Of a DNA stretch of 64,000 nucleotides, positions 39,797 to 50,753 are shown piece after piece; position 1 is the first letter of the stretch, and the number at the start of each line of letters is the position of its first letter. The notes below the pieces were generated by a model. That model did not search any database. It saw nothing but the letters and a program-made list of their open reading frames with translations, and had not been told where the DNA came from. Both the position numbers and the translations under genes were made by a program. This DNA comes from Roseomonas sp. (lineage in GTDB: Bacteria; Pseudomonadota; Alphaproteobacteria; Acetobacterales; Acetobacteraceae), in contig JADCFN010000003.1 in assembly GCA_020249505.1 (NCBI GenBank), positions 186,001 to 250,000 of the forward strand, read 5' to 3'.

Positions 39797-42037
39797 TTAT
39801 TCGGCCGCCTGATCCAGCTTTTCCAGAACCCGCGGCGGCGACATGGGCAGCGCGTAGAAGCGCTTATGCGTCGCGCGATACATCGCGTTGGAAATCGCCG
39901 CCAGCGGCGGCACTAGCGGCACTTCACCAACGCCCCGCACGCCTTGCGGGTGCTTCGGATTGGGGATTTCCAGCATCACCGCATCCAGCATCGGAAGGTC
40001 AGAACAGACCGGCATGCGGTAATCAAGGAAGGCGGGGTTATCCACCTGGCCCTTGGCGTTGTAGATATATTCTTCGTTCAGCGCCCAGCCGATGCCCTGC
40101 GCCGCACCGCCCTGCATCTGGCCTTCAACATAGGCCGGATGCACCGCGCGACCGACATCCTGGAAGGACGTATAGCGCAGCACCTTCACGGTACCGAGTT
40201 CCGGGTCCACTTCCACATCGCAGATATGCGTCGCGAAACCGCCTTCGGCGCCGGTCGTGTTCAACTGCACGCCAGCGCCGATCGGCCCGCCGGTTTCCGT
40301 TGCCTTGGCGGCGATTTCCTTCAGGCTCAGCGGCGGGAATTGCCCCGCATTGGCGCCCGCGGGGCGCGCTTCACCATTATCCCAAATCACCGCTTCGGGA
40401 TCGATCTTCCAGATCTTCGCCGCGCGTTCCTTGAGCTGCGTGATGACCTTTTCGGATGATTGCGTCACCACCATCGCGGAAGCGAACAGCACACGGCTGC
40501 CGCCGGTCAGGTTGGAATAGCCAATCGTCGCGGTATCGCCGATCAGCACCGAAACGCGCTTGTAATCAATGCCAAGCAATTCCGCAGTGATATTGGCGAT
40601 GGACGCACGCGAACCACCGATATCCGGATGCCCGGTGGTGACAACCACATTGCCATCTTCCGTGATGTTCACCTGCGCGGAAGATTCACCGCCGGCGTTG
40701 AACCAGAAGCCGCTTGCCACGCCGCGACCCTGATTGGGGCCAAGCGGCGCGCTGTAATGCGGATGCGCCATGGCGGCTTCGATGGTTTCCTTGAAGCCGA
40801 TGCGCGGATAAACCGGGCCATGCGCGGCCTTGGTGCCTTCCTGCGCAGCGTTTTTCAGGCGGAGCGCCAGCGGGTCCATGCCAAGCTTTTCGGCCACTTC
40901 ATCCAGCACGCATTCCACGCCGTAAGCGCCAATCGGCGCACCCGGCGCGCGATAGGCCGCAACTTTTGAGCGGTTGGACACCACATCAAAGCCCAGCGAA
41001 TGCACATTCGGGATGTTATAGGGCGCGAAGGCGCAACCCGCCGCACCGCGAATGGGCGAACCGGGCAGCGCACCTGCTTGCAGGTAGAAAGTGCCCTGCG
41101 CGGCGACGATGGTGCCATCCTTCTTCGCGCCAATCTTGACGGTGCTGAAGGAGCCCGAGGTCGGGCCCGTTGCGCGCATCACTTCTTCGCGCGTCATCAC
41201 CATCTTCACCGGACGGCCGGATTTCTTGGCGAGCAGCAGCGCCACCGGTTCCAGATAGACAATCGTCTTGCCGCCAAAGCCGCCACCGATTTCCGCCGGA
41301 ATGGCGCGGATATCGCTTTGCGGCAGGCCCGTCAGGTAGGAACACATCGCGCGGACCATGAATTGGCCCTGGCTAGAGCTCCAGACTGTCGCCTTGCCAT
41401 CAGCAACACTGACAAGGCAGGCATGGGTTTCGATATAACCCTGATGGACGGGCGCGGTGCGGAAGCTGCGTTCCACAACCACTTCGGCTTCCGCAAAACC
41501 GGCATCCACATCGCCAAGCTTGTGTTCCAGCTTGCCCGCGATGTTTGAAGGCTTGCCATCAAACTTGATGAAATCATGCAGGATCGGCGCATCGGGCTTG
41601 ATCGCATCTTCCGCGTCAATCACCCAAGGCAGAACCTCATATTCCACTTCGATCAGCTTCAGCGCCTCGGCCGCCACCTTTTCGGAAATCGCGGCAATGG
41701 CGGCAATCGGGTGGCCATGGAACAGCGCCTTTTCGCGCGCCATGATGTTGCGGCACATCCAGCGCATATCCTGAATGCCGAGCATCACGGATTTGTCGAG
41801 CGGGAAATCCACCACATCCTTATGCGTCACCACGGCCTTTACGCCGGGATGCGCTTCTGCCTTCGCGGTATTGATGGAAATGATGCGCGCATGCGGATGT
41901 GGGCTGCGCAGCACCTTGCCCCAGATCATGCCGGGCATATTGGTATCGGCGGCATAGGCAGCGCGGCCCGTCACCTTTTCCGCTCCATCGGGACGGATCG
42001 TGCTTTTGCCGATCCATTTGTTGGACATATCGTTCAT
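39797..42037 (-). CDS. Xanthine dehydrogenase family molybdopterin-binding subunit
   Basis: 746 aa; GRAAYAADTNMPGMIWGKVLRSPHPHARI; EIGGGFGGKTIVYLEPVALLLAKKSGRPVKMVMTREEVM. Confidence 0.93.
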   Translation of the reverse strand: MNDMSNKWIGKSTIRPDGAEKVTGRAAYAADTNMPGMIWGKVLRSPHPHARIISINTAKAEAHPGVKAVVTHKDVVDFPLDKSVMLGIQDMRWMCRNIMAREKALFHGHPIAAIAAISEKVAAEALKLIEVEYEVLPWVIDAEDAIKPDAPILHDFIKFDGKPSNIAGKLEHKLGDVDAGFAEAEVVVERSFRTAPVHQGYIETHACLVSVADGKATVWSSSQGQFMVRAMCSYLTGLPQSDIRAIPAEIGGGFGGKTIVYLEPVALLLAKKSGRPVKMVMTREEVMRATGPTSGSFSTVKIGAKKDGTIVAAQGTFYLQAGALPGSPIRGAAGCAFAPYNIPNVHSLGFDVVSNRSKVAAYRAPGAPIGAYGVECVLDEVAEKLGMDPLALRLKNAAQEGTKAAHGPVYPRIGFKETIEAAMAHPHYSAPLGPNQGRGVASGFWFNAGGESSAQVNITEDGNVVVTTGHPDIGGSRASIANITAELLGIDYKRVSVLIGDTATIGYSNLTGGSRVLFASAMVVTQSSEKVITQLKERAAKIWKIDPEAVIWDNGEARPAGANAGQFPPLSLKEIAAKATETGGPIGAGVQLNTTGAEGGFATHICDVEVDPELGTVKVLRYTSFQDVGRAVHPAYVEGQMQGGAAQGIGWALNEEYIYNAKGQVDNPAFLDYRMPVCSDLPMLDAVMLEIPNPKHPQGVRGVGEVPLVPPLAAISNAMYRATHKRFYALPMSPPRVLEKLDQAAE

Positions 42038-42516
42038 CAGGCGGCCCCCCTCATTTCAGCGGCGGTTTCAAGCACGGCGCGAACAATCTTGTCGTAACCT
42101 GTGCAGCGGCACAGGTTGCCAGCCAGGCCGAAGCGCACTTCGGTTTCGGTTGGATCAGGGTTTTTTTCCAGCAGGGATTTCGCGGCAATCAACACGCCCG
42201 GCGTGCAGATGCCGCATTGCAGCGCGGCCATTTCCAGGAATTTGCGTTGCAGCGGGTGGAGATCACCGCCCTGCGACATGCCTTCAATGGTGCCGAGTGA
42301 CTTGCCTTCGGATTCCACCGCCAGCATCAGGCAAGCGCAAACCAGTCGGCCATCCACGGTGATGGAACAGGCGCCGCAATCGCCGGTGCCGCAGCCTTCC
42401 TTGGCGCCGGTCAGGCCAAGCGGGCCGCGCAGCGCATCCAGCATGCTGTCATGCGCGTCGCAGAGGAACTCCATCGGTTCCCCGTTAATGGTCGTAGAAA
42501 CATGCATCTTAGACAT
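42037..42516 (-). CDS. (2Fe-2S)-binding subunit of molybdenum hydroxylase
   Basis: GAKEGCGTGDCGACSITVDGRLVCACLMLA; QCGICTPGVLIAAKSLL; GNLCRCTGYDKIV. Confidence 0.95.
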   Translation of the reverse strand: MSKMHVSTTINGEPMEFLCDAHDSMLDALRGPLGLTGAKEGCGTGDCGACSITVDGRLVCACLMLAVESEGKSLGTIEGMSQGGDLHPLQRKFLEMAALQCGICTPGVLIAAKSLLEKNPDPTETEVRFGLAGNLCRCTGYDKIVRAVLETAAEMRGAA

Positions 42517-42519
42517 TGT

Positions 42520-43389
42520 TCAGCTCCGGCTGGCGCGTTCGGCGGCGATGGCAACGGCGCGCTTCAAGAGCACGCCGGCAACCTTGGTGCGATAGGCAAT
42601 GGTGCCGCGCTTGTCATTGATGGGGCGGCAGGCGGCGCTGCAAGCCGCAGCAGCGGCAGCCACCGCAGCGGGTTCAAGCCTGGTGCCGACCAGCGCCTTG
42701 GCGGCGTCTTCCACCAGCATCACAACCGGCGCCACAGCGCCAAGCCCCACGCGGGCGGCCGTGCAAACACCATCCTTCATGGTCAGGCTGACGCCACAGC
42801 CGACAACCGCGATATCCATTTCCGTGCGCGGAATCATGCGGAGATACGCATCGCCCGAACCGGCAGGGCGCGCGGGCAGGGTGAAGCTCACCAGGATTTC
42901 ACCGGGCGCAAGGTTGGTTTTGCCCGGGCCGGCGGGGAAGGCTTCCACCGGCATTTGCCGGCGGCCATTCGGCCCCTGGATGGTGACCACCGCGCCGGCA
43001 GCGATCATGGCCGGCACGCTATCGCCGGCGGGGGAGCCATTGCAGAGATTGCCCCCCGGAGAGGCCCGACCCTGCACCTGCTTTGACCCGATCAGGTTCA
43101 CCGCTTCCAGCACACCCGGCCAAGCCGTGCCAAAGCGCGGATGGTCGGAAAGAGAGGCCGCAGACACAGCCGCACCCACGGTGAAACTGCCATCGGCATT
43201 TTCCGTAATGCGGTTCATTTCGCCAATTTTCTTGATATCAACAATCAAGCCCGGGCTTGCGATACCGGCGCGCATCTGCACCAGCAGATCCGTCCCACCG
43301 GCCAGAATCCGCGCAGCCCCCTGGGCCGCGGCGAAGGCGCTGACCGCTTCATCAAGCGTCTGCGGCGCCAAATATCGAGTATCCGTCAT
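42520..43389 (-). CDS. FAD-binding subunit of molybdenum hydroxylase
   Basis: ARILAGGTDLLVQMRAGIASPGLIVDIKKI; GNLCNGSPAGDSVPAM. Confidence 0.93.
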   Translation of the reverse strand: MTDTRYLAPQTLDEAVSAFAAAQGAARILAGGTDLLVQMRAGIASPGLIVDIKKIGEMNRITENADGSFTVGAAVSAASLSDHPRFGTAWPGVLEAVNLIGSKQVQGRASPGGNLCNGSPAGDSVPAMIAAGAVVTIQGPNGRRQMPVEAFPAGPGKTNLAPGEILVSFTLPARPAGSGDAYLRMIPRTEMDIAVVGCGVSLTMKDGVCTAARVGLGAVAPVVMLVEDAAKALVGTRLEPAAVAAAAAACSAACRPINDKRGTIAYRTKVAGVLLKRAVAIAAERASRS

Positions 43390-43588
43390 GAGCGTTCCTG
43401 TCGTCCTTGCCTTGCCTGTGACACCCCGGCTGAGGGGGTGCCTCTTCCTCAGGGATTTACCTTGGGACAAGGCTATAGCGGCGCGCAAGATCGGCATAGC
43501 CCCCGGCGGTTATTCAGGCGTGATTCGCGCGTTTCGGGCTTTACCGTGCGGTTCATGCTACACGATGCTTGGCGATAGGGAGGACAAC

Positions 43589-44557
43589 ATGACCAAGCAT
43601 CTTTTGGGCCGCCGCACGGCCCTGATCACCGGTGCAGCGCTTTTGGCGGCGCCGCGCCTGGCCCGCGCCGCCTGGCCGGAACGGCCCGTGCGCATCATTG
43701 TGGCCTTCCCGCCCGGCAGTTCCACGGATGTGGTGGCCCGCGCTTTGGCGATGAGGCTGGAGACCCTGTTGGGCCACGCGGTGCCGGTGGAGAATCGCGG
43801 CGGCGCCGGGGGCAATATTGGCACCCAGGCGGTGAAGGGCGCCACTGATGGCCATACGCTGCTGATGCACAGCACGGCTTTTTGCGTGAATCCATCGCTC
43901 TATCGTGCGGCGGGCTATGGGCTGGATGATTTCGCGACCATCGCCGTGGTGGCGACCGCGCCCAATGCGTTTTTCGTCCATCCAACCGTCCCGGCGCGCA
44001 ACCTGACCGAGCTATTGGCCCATATGCGGGCCAATCCCGGCATGGCCTATGCCCATTCCGGCACCGGCACCACGCCGCATCTGGGGGCGGAATTGCTGTT
44101 CCGCACCTTGGCGAAGGTGGAAGCAACCCCCGTTGCCTTCGGCCCTGCCCAGGCCGCGACCGCGGTGCTGGCCAATCAGGCACCCATCGGCAGCACCAGC
44201 CTGCCGCCGGCCTTGCCGTTGATCCGCGAAGGCCGGGTGCGCCCGATTGCCGTCGCGGGGGCAGAGCGTGACCCGACGCTGCCTGACGTGCCGACAGTGG
44301 CAGAACAGGGCTTTCCAGGCTTTGCCGCTTCCACCTGGTTCGGGCTTTTCGCCCCGGCGCGGCAATCATCCGATTCCTTGGCGCGGCTTGCTGCCGAGGT
44401 GCCGCGCGCCATGGCGGATCCGGAATTGAAGGCGCGGCTGGCGGCGCTGTCACTGACCGATCCTGGCCTTTCCGGCGCGGCGGCAGCCGATTTCGTGCGG
44501 CGCGAGGCGCAGATCTGGGCCGAAGTGGTGCGCAGTTCCGGCGCGACTGCGGATTAA
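43589..44557 (+). CDS. Tripartite tricarboxylate transporter substrate-binding protein (Bug/TctC family)
   Basis: Tat/Sec signal; WPERPVRIIVAFPPGSSTDVVARALAMRLETLLGHAVPVENRGGAGGNIGTQAV. Confidence 0.93.
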   Translation: MTKHLLGRRTALITGAALLAAPRLARAAWPERPVRIIVAFPPGSSTDVVARALAMRLETLLGHAVPVENRGGAGGNIGTQAVKGATDGHTLLMHSTAFCVNPSLYRAAGYGLDDFATIAVVATAPNAFFVHPTVPARNLTELLAHMRANPGMAYAHSGTGTTPHLGAELLFRTLAKVEATPVAFGPAQAATAVLANQAPIGSTSLPPALPLIREGRVRPIAVAGAERDPTLPDVPTVAEQGFPGFAASTWFGLFAPARQSSDSLARLAAEVPRAMADPELKARLAALSLTDPGLSGAAAADFVRREAQIWAEVVRSSGATAD

Positions 44558-44572
44558 GGGTGAGGTAGCGCT

Positions 44573-44609
44573 TAAAAAAAGCCCGCCTTCTAGGGCGGGC
44601 TTTTCTTGA
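44573..44609. terminator. Bidirectional intrinsic terminator
   Basis: AAAAAAAGCCCGCC-TTCTA-GGGCGGGCTTTTCTT between the convergent Bug and MCP genes. Confidence 0.85.
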
Positions 44610-44624
44610 GACACTTCAGGCAAA

Positions 44625-46925
44625 TCAGGCCGCGCGCTTAACCCCCTGCGCGGCGGAACTGATCGCGCCACGCACCGCTGCGATCAGGCGATCCACAGCG
44701 GCGACGCTTTCCGCATTCTGCGCAAAGGCAAGACCGATGCGCCCGCCTTCCGCCAGCACCACGCGCGCTGACAAGGCAGCGCCCGCACCAGGCAGGGCAA
44801 GCTCCACCATCGTGCCAGTCTTGAAGGCGCCATCGCCATGCAGGCTTGCACCATCACGCGCCATTTCGATCAAGGCGGCCTGTTGAGCCGTACCGCCCTT
44901 GGCCGCGATCAGCATCGGTGTGCCGACGCCATTCACCCTTTCCCAATCGGTACGCATGCCAACCAGGAAGTCATCCACCTGCTCACCCAGGCGGCCCGTG
45001 ACATCGGCCACGGTCTCGGCAGCGGTTTTCACCGTGCCGCTGGAAGCACGCGCGCCTTCAGCAACTTCCGAGACTTCACGCATTGCGGTAGCCGCTTCGT
45101 CGTTCTGCTTCGCGACTGATTGCACGCTGGCCGAGATATCACGCGTCACCGCATCCTGTTCTTCAACCGCAGCGGCAATCGCGCCCGCCACACCATTCAC
45201 GCGCTGAATGGCATTGGCCACGTCCTGCACCGCACCCACCGCATCGCCGGTCGCGGCCTGAATGGCGCTGATTTGTGCGCTGATCTGTTCCGTCGCGCGG
45301 GCGGTTTGCGACGCCAGCGTTTTCACCTCGGATGCCACCACCGCGAAGCCCTTGCCGGCATCGCCGGCACGCGCCGCTTCAATCGTGGCATTCAAGGCCA
45401 GAAGATTGGTCTGGCCGGCAATGTCGGTGATCAACCGTACCACATCACCAATCTGATCAGCCGATTCAGCGAGGCCGCGCACCGTGGCGCCGGTAGCATG
45501 GGCGCGTTCAACCGCATCCTGCGCTGCCCGCGCCGCTTCCGCGACCTGACGAGAGATTTCGGTGACTGACGCGGTCATTTCCTCAGTCGCGGCGGCAACT
45601 GCGGCGAGGTTGCTGGAATTTTGCTGGGCGCCTTCTGCCGTATCGGCCACGCGATTGCGCGTCTGTTCCGTGGCCGAGGACATGGAGACCGACGCTTCAC
45701 GCATGCCGCCGGCAGAATCGCGCAGCCGATCCATGATGGAAGCGACCGAGCCACCAAATTCCTGCGTCAGGCTTTCCACCATGGCCTGGCGCCGATCCCG
45801 CGCCGCGCGCTCAATGGCAGCAGCGGCTTCAAAGGCGGCATTGGCTTCGGCCTGTTCGCGGAATCTTTCGAGTGCTTCGGCCATGGTGCCGACCTCATCA
45901 CTACGGCCACGGTCGGGGATTTCCAGCGCGGTATCACCCTTGGCCAAACGGCCCATGGCACCGGCCATGTCGCTCAATGGATTCGCGATGCGCCGCGCCG
46001 CAAACAGCGCCACCGGAATGGTGATGCCAAGAACCGCAAGCGCGGCAAAGCCAATGATGGAAAGTACCTTGTCCATCGCCGCATCGAAAGCAGCGCGCGG
46101 CAGGGCAATCATCATGGCGCCGGCGGCATTGCCGCTCAAATCCCGGAGCGGCTGAACGGCCAGCACATGTGCGCCACGGCCAGGCAGGACAAGCTCCAAG
46201 CCAGTCATCGTCTGGCCTTCACGCTGCGCTGTCACCACCGCTTCGGGTAGGGCTTCAATAGTGAGCCCTTCAACGGTGGAGGTCACCAGCCGGCCAGCGC
46301 CGAACAGCGCCGCCTCACCGCCCACAACCTTGCCGAGTTCTGCAACCACCGCTGGCGTCAGGCGCGTTGCGACCTTGAGCGTGCCGATGATCTGGCCGGA
46401 TTGATCCTTGACGGGCAGCGCCGCGCCAGTGGCGAATTGACCGGAGGAGGGTGAAACCTCGCTCCCCAGCATGGCATTGCCCTTGAGTGCGGCAGCCACA
46501 TCCGGCAGGCGGGATTTGTCATCCCCAACGCGGTTCGGATCATGCCCGCGCATGATGACGCGCCCGCTTGTATTGGTGACTTCCAGAACGGAGACAGTCG
46601 GGTCCACTGCGCGCATGGCGGCAAAACTTGGCACCAGGATCTGCCGGAGCCGCGCCGCATCCCCAGCAGCGAGGGCCGCGATCAAATCAGGGCGTTGCGC
46701 GAAACTTGCCGTATACCCGGCCATGCGTTGCGCGGCATCCTGCAAATCACGCTCGGCAAGGCCAATGGCGCGGGTTAGCGCCTGCTGCATCTGGGCCTGA
46801 TGATCATTCTTGACTGCCCAGAAGGCACCGAAGGCCGCGAGTAGGGCCGCGAAAATCGCAGGCACCAGCGCCAGCATGAGCAAGCGGGGGCGCAACCCCG
46901 CAAAACGACGCGCAGCAATAGCCAT
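44625..46925 (-). CDS. Methyl-accepting chemotaxis protein (Cache-type sensor, HAMP, MA domain)
   Basis: [51 protein letters not shown]-terminal TM plus periplasmic domain. Confidence 0.95.
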   Translation of the reverse strand: MAIAARRFAGLRPRLLMLALVPAIFAALLAAFGAFWAVKNDHQAQMQQALTRAIGLAERDLQDAAQRMAGYTASFAQRPDLIAALAAGDAARLRQILVPSFAAMRAVDPTVSVLEVTNTSGRVIMRGHDPNRVGDDKSRLPDVAAALKGNAMLGSEVSPSSGQFATGAALPVKDQSGQIIGTLKVATRLTPAVVAELGKVVGGEAALFGAGRLVTSTVEGLTIEALPEAVVTAQREGQTMTGLELVLPGRGAHVLAVQPLRDLSGNAAGAMMIALPRAAFDAAMDKVLSIIGFAALAVLGITIPVALFAARRIANPLSDMAGAMGRLAKGDTALEIPDRGRSDEVGTMAEALERFREQAEANAAFEAAAAIERAARDRRQAMVESLTQEFGGSVASIMDRLRDSAGGMREASVSMSSATEQTRNRVADTAEGAQQNSSNLAAVAAATEEMTASVTEISRQVAEAARAAQDAVERAHATGATVRGLAESADQIGDVVRLITDIAGQTNLLALNATIEAARAGDAGKGFAVVASEVKTLASQTARATEQISAQISAIQAATGDAVGAVQDVANAIQRVNGVAGAIAAAVEEQDAVTRDISASVQSVAKQNDEAATAMREVSEVAEGARASSGTVKTAAETVADVTGRLGEQVDDFLVGMRTDWERVNGVGTPMLIAAKGGTAQQAALIEMARDGASLHGDGAFKTGTMVELALPGAGAALSARVVLAEGGRIGLAFAQNAESVAAVDRLIAAVRGAISSAAQGVKRAA

Positions 46926-47021
46926 GGCATTTCCTCCAACGAAAGATGCGCTAGTCTCGCCGGAGGTGATGAAAAAAAAGTTTCAGGTTTGTGACGTGAA
47001 CCAAGATTGCACAAATTTTAG

Positions 47022-48368
47022 CTAAATCGCCGCTTCGCGCAGCATCATGCGTGCATCGCCATGCCAAATCTTATCAAATCGTTGAAGCCAACGATCCGCC
47101 TGGGTTTCGCCGCTGGCTAAAATTGCATCAAGCGGGTCAAGAAATAGCCCCTCATCCAGCCCGCGCGCATTCAGCCCATCACGTGCAATCGCCAGCACAT
47201 CGCGGCCAACATCGCGCAAGCTCCGGCCCTGAATGGTCGCGGTCAGGCCCTCACGCGGCACGGCTTCACGCAGCGCGCGGATTTCAGCGACAGTCCAGCC
47301 CCGCGTCAGCGCACGGGCGGCTTTCTGCGCGGCATCATCATAGATCAGCCCCACCCAGAAGGCCGGCAGCGCATTCAGCATGGAAGGCGCGCCCGCATCC
47401 GCGCCGCGCATTTCAAGAAAGCGCTTCAACCGCACATCGGTGAACACGGTCGTTACATGATCCGCCCAATCGCCCATGGTGGCGTCTTGGCCCGTCAGCT
47501 TTTCCGCACGCCCTTCCAAGAAGGCACGGAAGCTCTGCCCCGCCGCATCCAGCCATTGGCCATCGCGCATGATGAAATACATGGGGACATCCAGCACCCA
47601 TTCGGCAAAGCGTTCAAAGCCAAAGCCATCTTCGAACACCACAGCGGGAATGCCGGTGCGGTCAGGGTCCGTATCCGTCCAGACCCGGGCGCGCAGGCTG
47701 CGATATCCGTTCTTCTTGCCCTCAGAAATCGGTGAATTGGCAAATAGGGCGGTCGCCAGCGGTTGCAGCGCGAGGGACACGCGCAGCTTTTCCACCATAT
47801 CCGCTTCATCGCCGAAATCGAGGTTCACCTGCACCGTGCAGGTGCGCAGCATCATATCAAGGCCCATGGCGCCGACACGCGGCATGTATTGGCGCATGAT
47901 GGCGTAGCGGCCTTTCGGCATCCAGGGCATGTCTTCGCGCTTGGCCAGCGGATGAAAGCCAATCGGCGCAAAGCCCAGGCCCAAGGGCGCGGCGACTTCG
48001 CGCACCTCATCCAAATGCTGGAACAGCTCGGCAGAAACTTCATGAAGATTGGGCAAGGCCGCGCCGGAGAGTTCGAATTGACCACCCGGTTCCAGGCTGA
48101 CGGAAGCCGCACCGCGCTTCAGGCCAATCGGGTTGCCACGATCCAGGATGGGTTCCCAGCCCTTCGCCATCAGCCCTTCCAGCATGGCCCGGATGCCCTG
48201 GGGTTCGTAGGGCGGCGGCGCGTAATCACTCAGGCGGAAACCAAATTTTTCATGCTCGGTCCCGATGCGCCAGGCGGATTTGGGCTTGCAGCCGGCAGCG
48301 AACCATTCCGCCATTTGGCGGGTGGAGGTGATGGGCGTGGGATCGGACTCGCCGGGATTGGACATCAA
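47022..48368 (-). CDS. gshA: Glutamate-cysteine ligase (plant/alphaproteobacterial type)
   Basis: WRIGTEHEKFGFRL; VSLEPGGQFELSGA; RYAIMRQYMPRVGAMGLDMMLRTCTVQVNLDFGDEADM. Confidence 0.95.
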   Translation of the reverse strand: MMSNPGESDPTPITSTRQMAEWFAAGCKPKSAWRIGTEHEKFGFRLSDYAPPPYEPQGIRAMLEGLMAKGWEPILDRGNPIGLKRGAASVSLEPGGQFELSGAALPNLHEVSAELFQHLDEVREVAAPLGLGFAPIGFHPLAKREDMPWMPKGRYAIMRQYMPRVGAMGLDMMLRTCTVQVNLDFGDEADMVEKLRVSLALQPLATALFANSPISEGKKNGYRSLRARVWTDTDPDRTGIPAVVFEDGFGFERFAEWVLDVPMYFIMRDGQWLDAAGQSFRAFLEGRAEKLTGQDATMGDWADHVTTVFTDVRLKRFLEMRGADAGAPSMLNALPAFWVGLIYDDAAQKAARALTRGWTVAEIRALREAVPREGLTATIQGRSLRDVGRDVLAIARDGLNARGLDEGLFLDPLDAILASGETQADRWLQRFDKIWHGDARMMLREAAI

Positions 48369-48407
48369 AACCTTCCAGGGGCGCCGCCGGGACGGCGCGA
48401 AACAGTA

Positions 48408-49127
48408 TCAGGACCAGTCACCCGCCAGGGCGGCGAGGACCGCAAGCCCCGCAACCGCCGCCGTTTCCGCCCGCAGGATGCGGGGGCCAAGGCCGATGGT
48501 CTTAACAAAGGCGCAGCTTCGGGCGGCGTCAAGTTCAGCGCGATCAAAGCCACCTTCCGGGCCGATCAATAGCGCAAGCGGCAGGCGCTGCCCAGCAAGG
48601 GCTTGTGGCAGGGCGGGCGCGCTGCTGCGCTCGGCCGCCATGAAGATCGGCGTGCCGTCCCAGGCACTGAGCGCCGCGTGTAACGGCATGGCGGCATGGA
48701 TCACGGGCAGGCTGAGCCTTTCGCATTGCTCCGCCGCGCCGCGGGCAATGGCAGTGAGCCGCGCCTGGTTCACCCGATCCGCGACCGATCGGCGCGTGAT
48801 CACAGGATGAATGGCAGCAACGCCAAGTTCGGTCGCCTTTTCCACCAGCCATTCCATGGCATCGCGCTTGAGTGCCGCGACCATCAGACGGAGATCAGGT
48901 TCCGGTGCTGGCGCGCGGCTTTGCGTTTCCAGCAGGATGCGGCAGCGATCCTTGCGCAGCGCCGTGATCCGGCCCGCCCATTCGCCATCCCGCGCATTGA
49001 AAACCGCCACGGCATCGCCCACGCCACGGCGCAGCACGGCGCCCAGATGATGCGCCTGGCCGGGTTCAGCCTCGATCTCAAGGCCGGCGGCGAGCTGGGT
49101 TTCAAGATGAAGGCGCGGGGTGGACAT
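48408..49127 (-). CDS. rsmE: 16S rRNA m3U1498 methyltransferase RsmE
   Basis: HHLGAVLRRGVGDAVAVFNARDGEWAGRI; LALLIGPEGGFDRAELDAARSCAFVKTIGLGPRILRAETAA. Confidence 0.93.
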   Translation of the reverse strand: MSTPRLHLETQLAAGLEIEAEPGQAHHLGAVLRRGVGDAVAVFNARDGEWAGRITALRKDRCRILLETQSRAPAPEPDLRLMVAALKRDAMEWLVEKATELGVAAIHPVITRRSVADRVNQARLTAIARGAAEQCERLSLPVIHAAMPLHAALSAWDGTPIFMAAERSSAPALPQALAGQRLPLALLIGPEGGFDRAELDAARSCAFVKTIGLGPRILRAETAAVAGLAVLAALAGDWS

Positions 49128-49155
49128 GGCGGGGTTCCATGCCCCTTATAGCCCC

Positions 49156-50055
49156 ATGAGTGGCCATACCGATATCCGCACCAGTGGTTGGGTGGCGCGC
49201 CTGCCGCAGGCATGGCGCCCCTATGCGCTGCTGATGCGCCTCGATCGGCCCATCGGGTCCTGGCTGCTGTTTCTGCCGGGGCTTTGGGCCTTTGCCATGG
49301 TGGCGCCGGATTGGCGCCAGGGGCTGTGGCTGACCGCCTTGTTTGGCCTGGGTGCGGTGCTGATGCGCGGCGCGGGTTGCGTGGTGAATGATCTATGGGA
49401 TCGGGATTTGGACCGGCAGGTGGAACGCACGGCGGGGCGGCCGCTTGCTTCCGGGGCGCTACGGGCTCGGCATGCTTTGGTGTTTTTGGCGCTGGTGCTG
49501 GCGGCGGCGTTGTTGATCCTGCTGCAATTGAACCGCGCGGCGCAGATGCTTGGGGTGGCGTCCTTGGTGCCGGTGGTGCTTTACCCGCTGGCGAAGCGCG
49601 TGACAGATTGGCCGCAAGCGGTGCTTGGGGTGATTTTTTCCTGGGCGGCGCCCATGGGTTATGCGGCGGTGACAGGCGGGCTTGATGCGGCGGCATTCGC
49701 GCTTTGGGCCGCGGGGTTCTTCTGGATTTTGGGCTATGACACGATCTATGCGCATCAGGATCGGGAAGATGATGCGCTGGTGGGCATTCGTTCCTCCGCG
49801 CTGCGCTTGGGTGATAAGACGCGGCCTTTCCTGATCCTTTGCTACGGGCTGGCCATGGCGTTGCTGGCTTTGGCCGGGTGGCTGGCGGGGCTGGCGCCTT
49901 GGTATTTGCTGGGGCTCGCGCTTCCGGGCGCCATGTTGGCGCGGCAGGTGATGCAGCTTGATATCGCCGATCCGGCGCTGTGCTTGCGCCTATTCAAGGC
50001 CAATCGAGATGTGGGGCTCGCGATTGCCGCGGCCTTTCTGCTGGGCCGGCTGTGA
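49156..50055 (+). CDS. ubiA: 4-hydroxybenzoate octaprenyltransferase
   Basis: LLMRLDRPIGSWLLFLPGLWAFAMV; MRGAGCVVNDLWDRDLDRQVERTAGRPLASG; YDTIYAHQDREDDALVGIRSSALRLG. Confidence 0.95.
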   Translation: MSGHTDIRTSGWVARLPQAWRPYALLMRLDRPIGSWLLFLPGLWAFAMVAPDWRQGLWLTALFGLGAVLMRGAGCVVNDLWDRDLDRQVERTAGRPLASGALRARHALVFLALVLAAALLILLQLNRAAQMLGVASLVPVVLYPLAKRVTDWPQAVLGVIFSWAAPMGYAAVTGGLDAAAFALWAAGFFWILGYDTIYAHQDREDDALVGIRSSALRLGDKTRPFLILCYGLAMALLALAGWLAGLAPWYLLGLALPGAMLARQVMQLDIADPALCLRLFKANRDVGLAIAAAFLLGRL

Positions 50056-50693
50056 CAGCCGAGGAATTTGTCGCGGCACAAACGGTGGTGTCTCGCGCGC
50101 CCTTGGTGCCGGAAATCGCGCTGCATTTGGCGACTGAAATCACACCGATCTGGCAGGCCACCGAAGCTTGGCTTGCCGAACAAAATATTGAACCGCCCTT
50201 CTGGGCCTTTGCCTGGCCAGGTGGGCAAGCCTTGGCGCGGGCGGTGCTGGATGATCCGAAGCTGGTGGCCGGCAAGCGCGTACTGGATTTCGCTGCTGGC
50301 TGCGGCATTGCCGCCATTGCGGCCGCGCAAGCCGGTGCGGTGATGGTGGAAGCGGCTGAGATTGACCCGCTGGCGCTGGCCGCCGTGCGGCTGAATGCGG
50401 CGCTGAACGGCGTTGCGGTAGCAACCCCGCCGGGCGATGTGGTGGGCGCACCCTGCCGCTGGGATGTAATTTTCGCGGGCGATGTCTGCTACGAAGCGCC
50501 GATGACCGCGCATATCCTGCCCTGGCTCCGCGGTCTGGTGGCGGCGGGGGCGGATGTGCTGATCGCCGATCCGGGCCGCGCCTATTTGCCGAAAGCCGGG
50601 CTTGATCCCATCGCACGCTATAGCGTGCCGACGACGCGCGAATTGGAAGATCGTGAGGTGCGTGAAGTGACGATCCACCGCTTGCGCGCGTGA
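50052..50693 (+). CDS. Class I SAM methyltransferase (ETFB-lysine/nicotinamide N-methyltransferase-like; GTG start)
   Basis: PPFWAFAWPGGQALARAVLDDPKLVAGKRVLDFAAGCGIAAIAAAQAGA; overlaps ubiA stop. Confidence 0.85.
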   Translation: MTAEEFVAAQTVVSRAPLVPEIALHLATEITPIWQATEAWLAEQNIEPPFWAFAWPGGQALARAVLDDPKLVAGKRVLDFAAGCGIAAIAAAQAGAVMVEAAEIDPLALAAVRLNAALNGVAVATPPGDVVGAPCRWDVIFAGDVCYEAPMTAHILPWLRGLVAAGADVLIADPGRAYLPKAGLDPIARYSVPTTRELEDREVREVTIHRLRA

Positions 50694-50753
50694 TGCGCTT
50701 GCGGTGTGCGCCGCGATCAGTGCAGGCTTGTTCCAACATTAAGGAGGAACCCC

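Noticed and set aside
39797-43389. Aerobic carbon monoxide dehydrogenase (coxMSL)
   Set aside because: Large subunit lacks AYxCSFR and AYxGAGR; YRAPGAP indicates another molybdenum hydroxylase.
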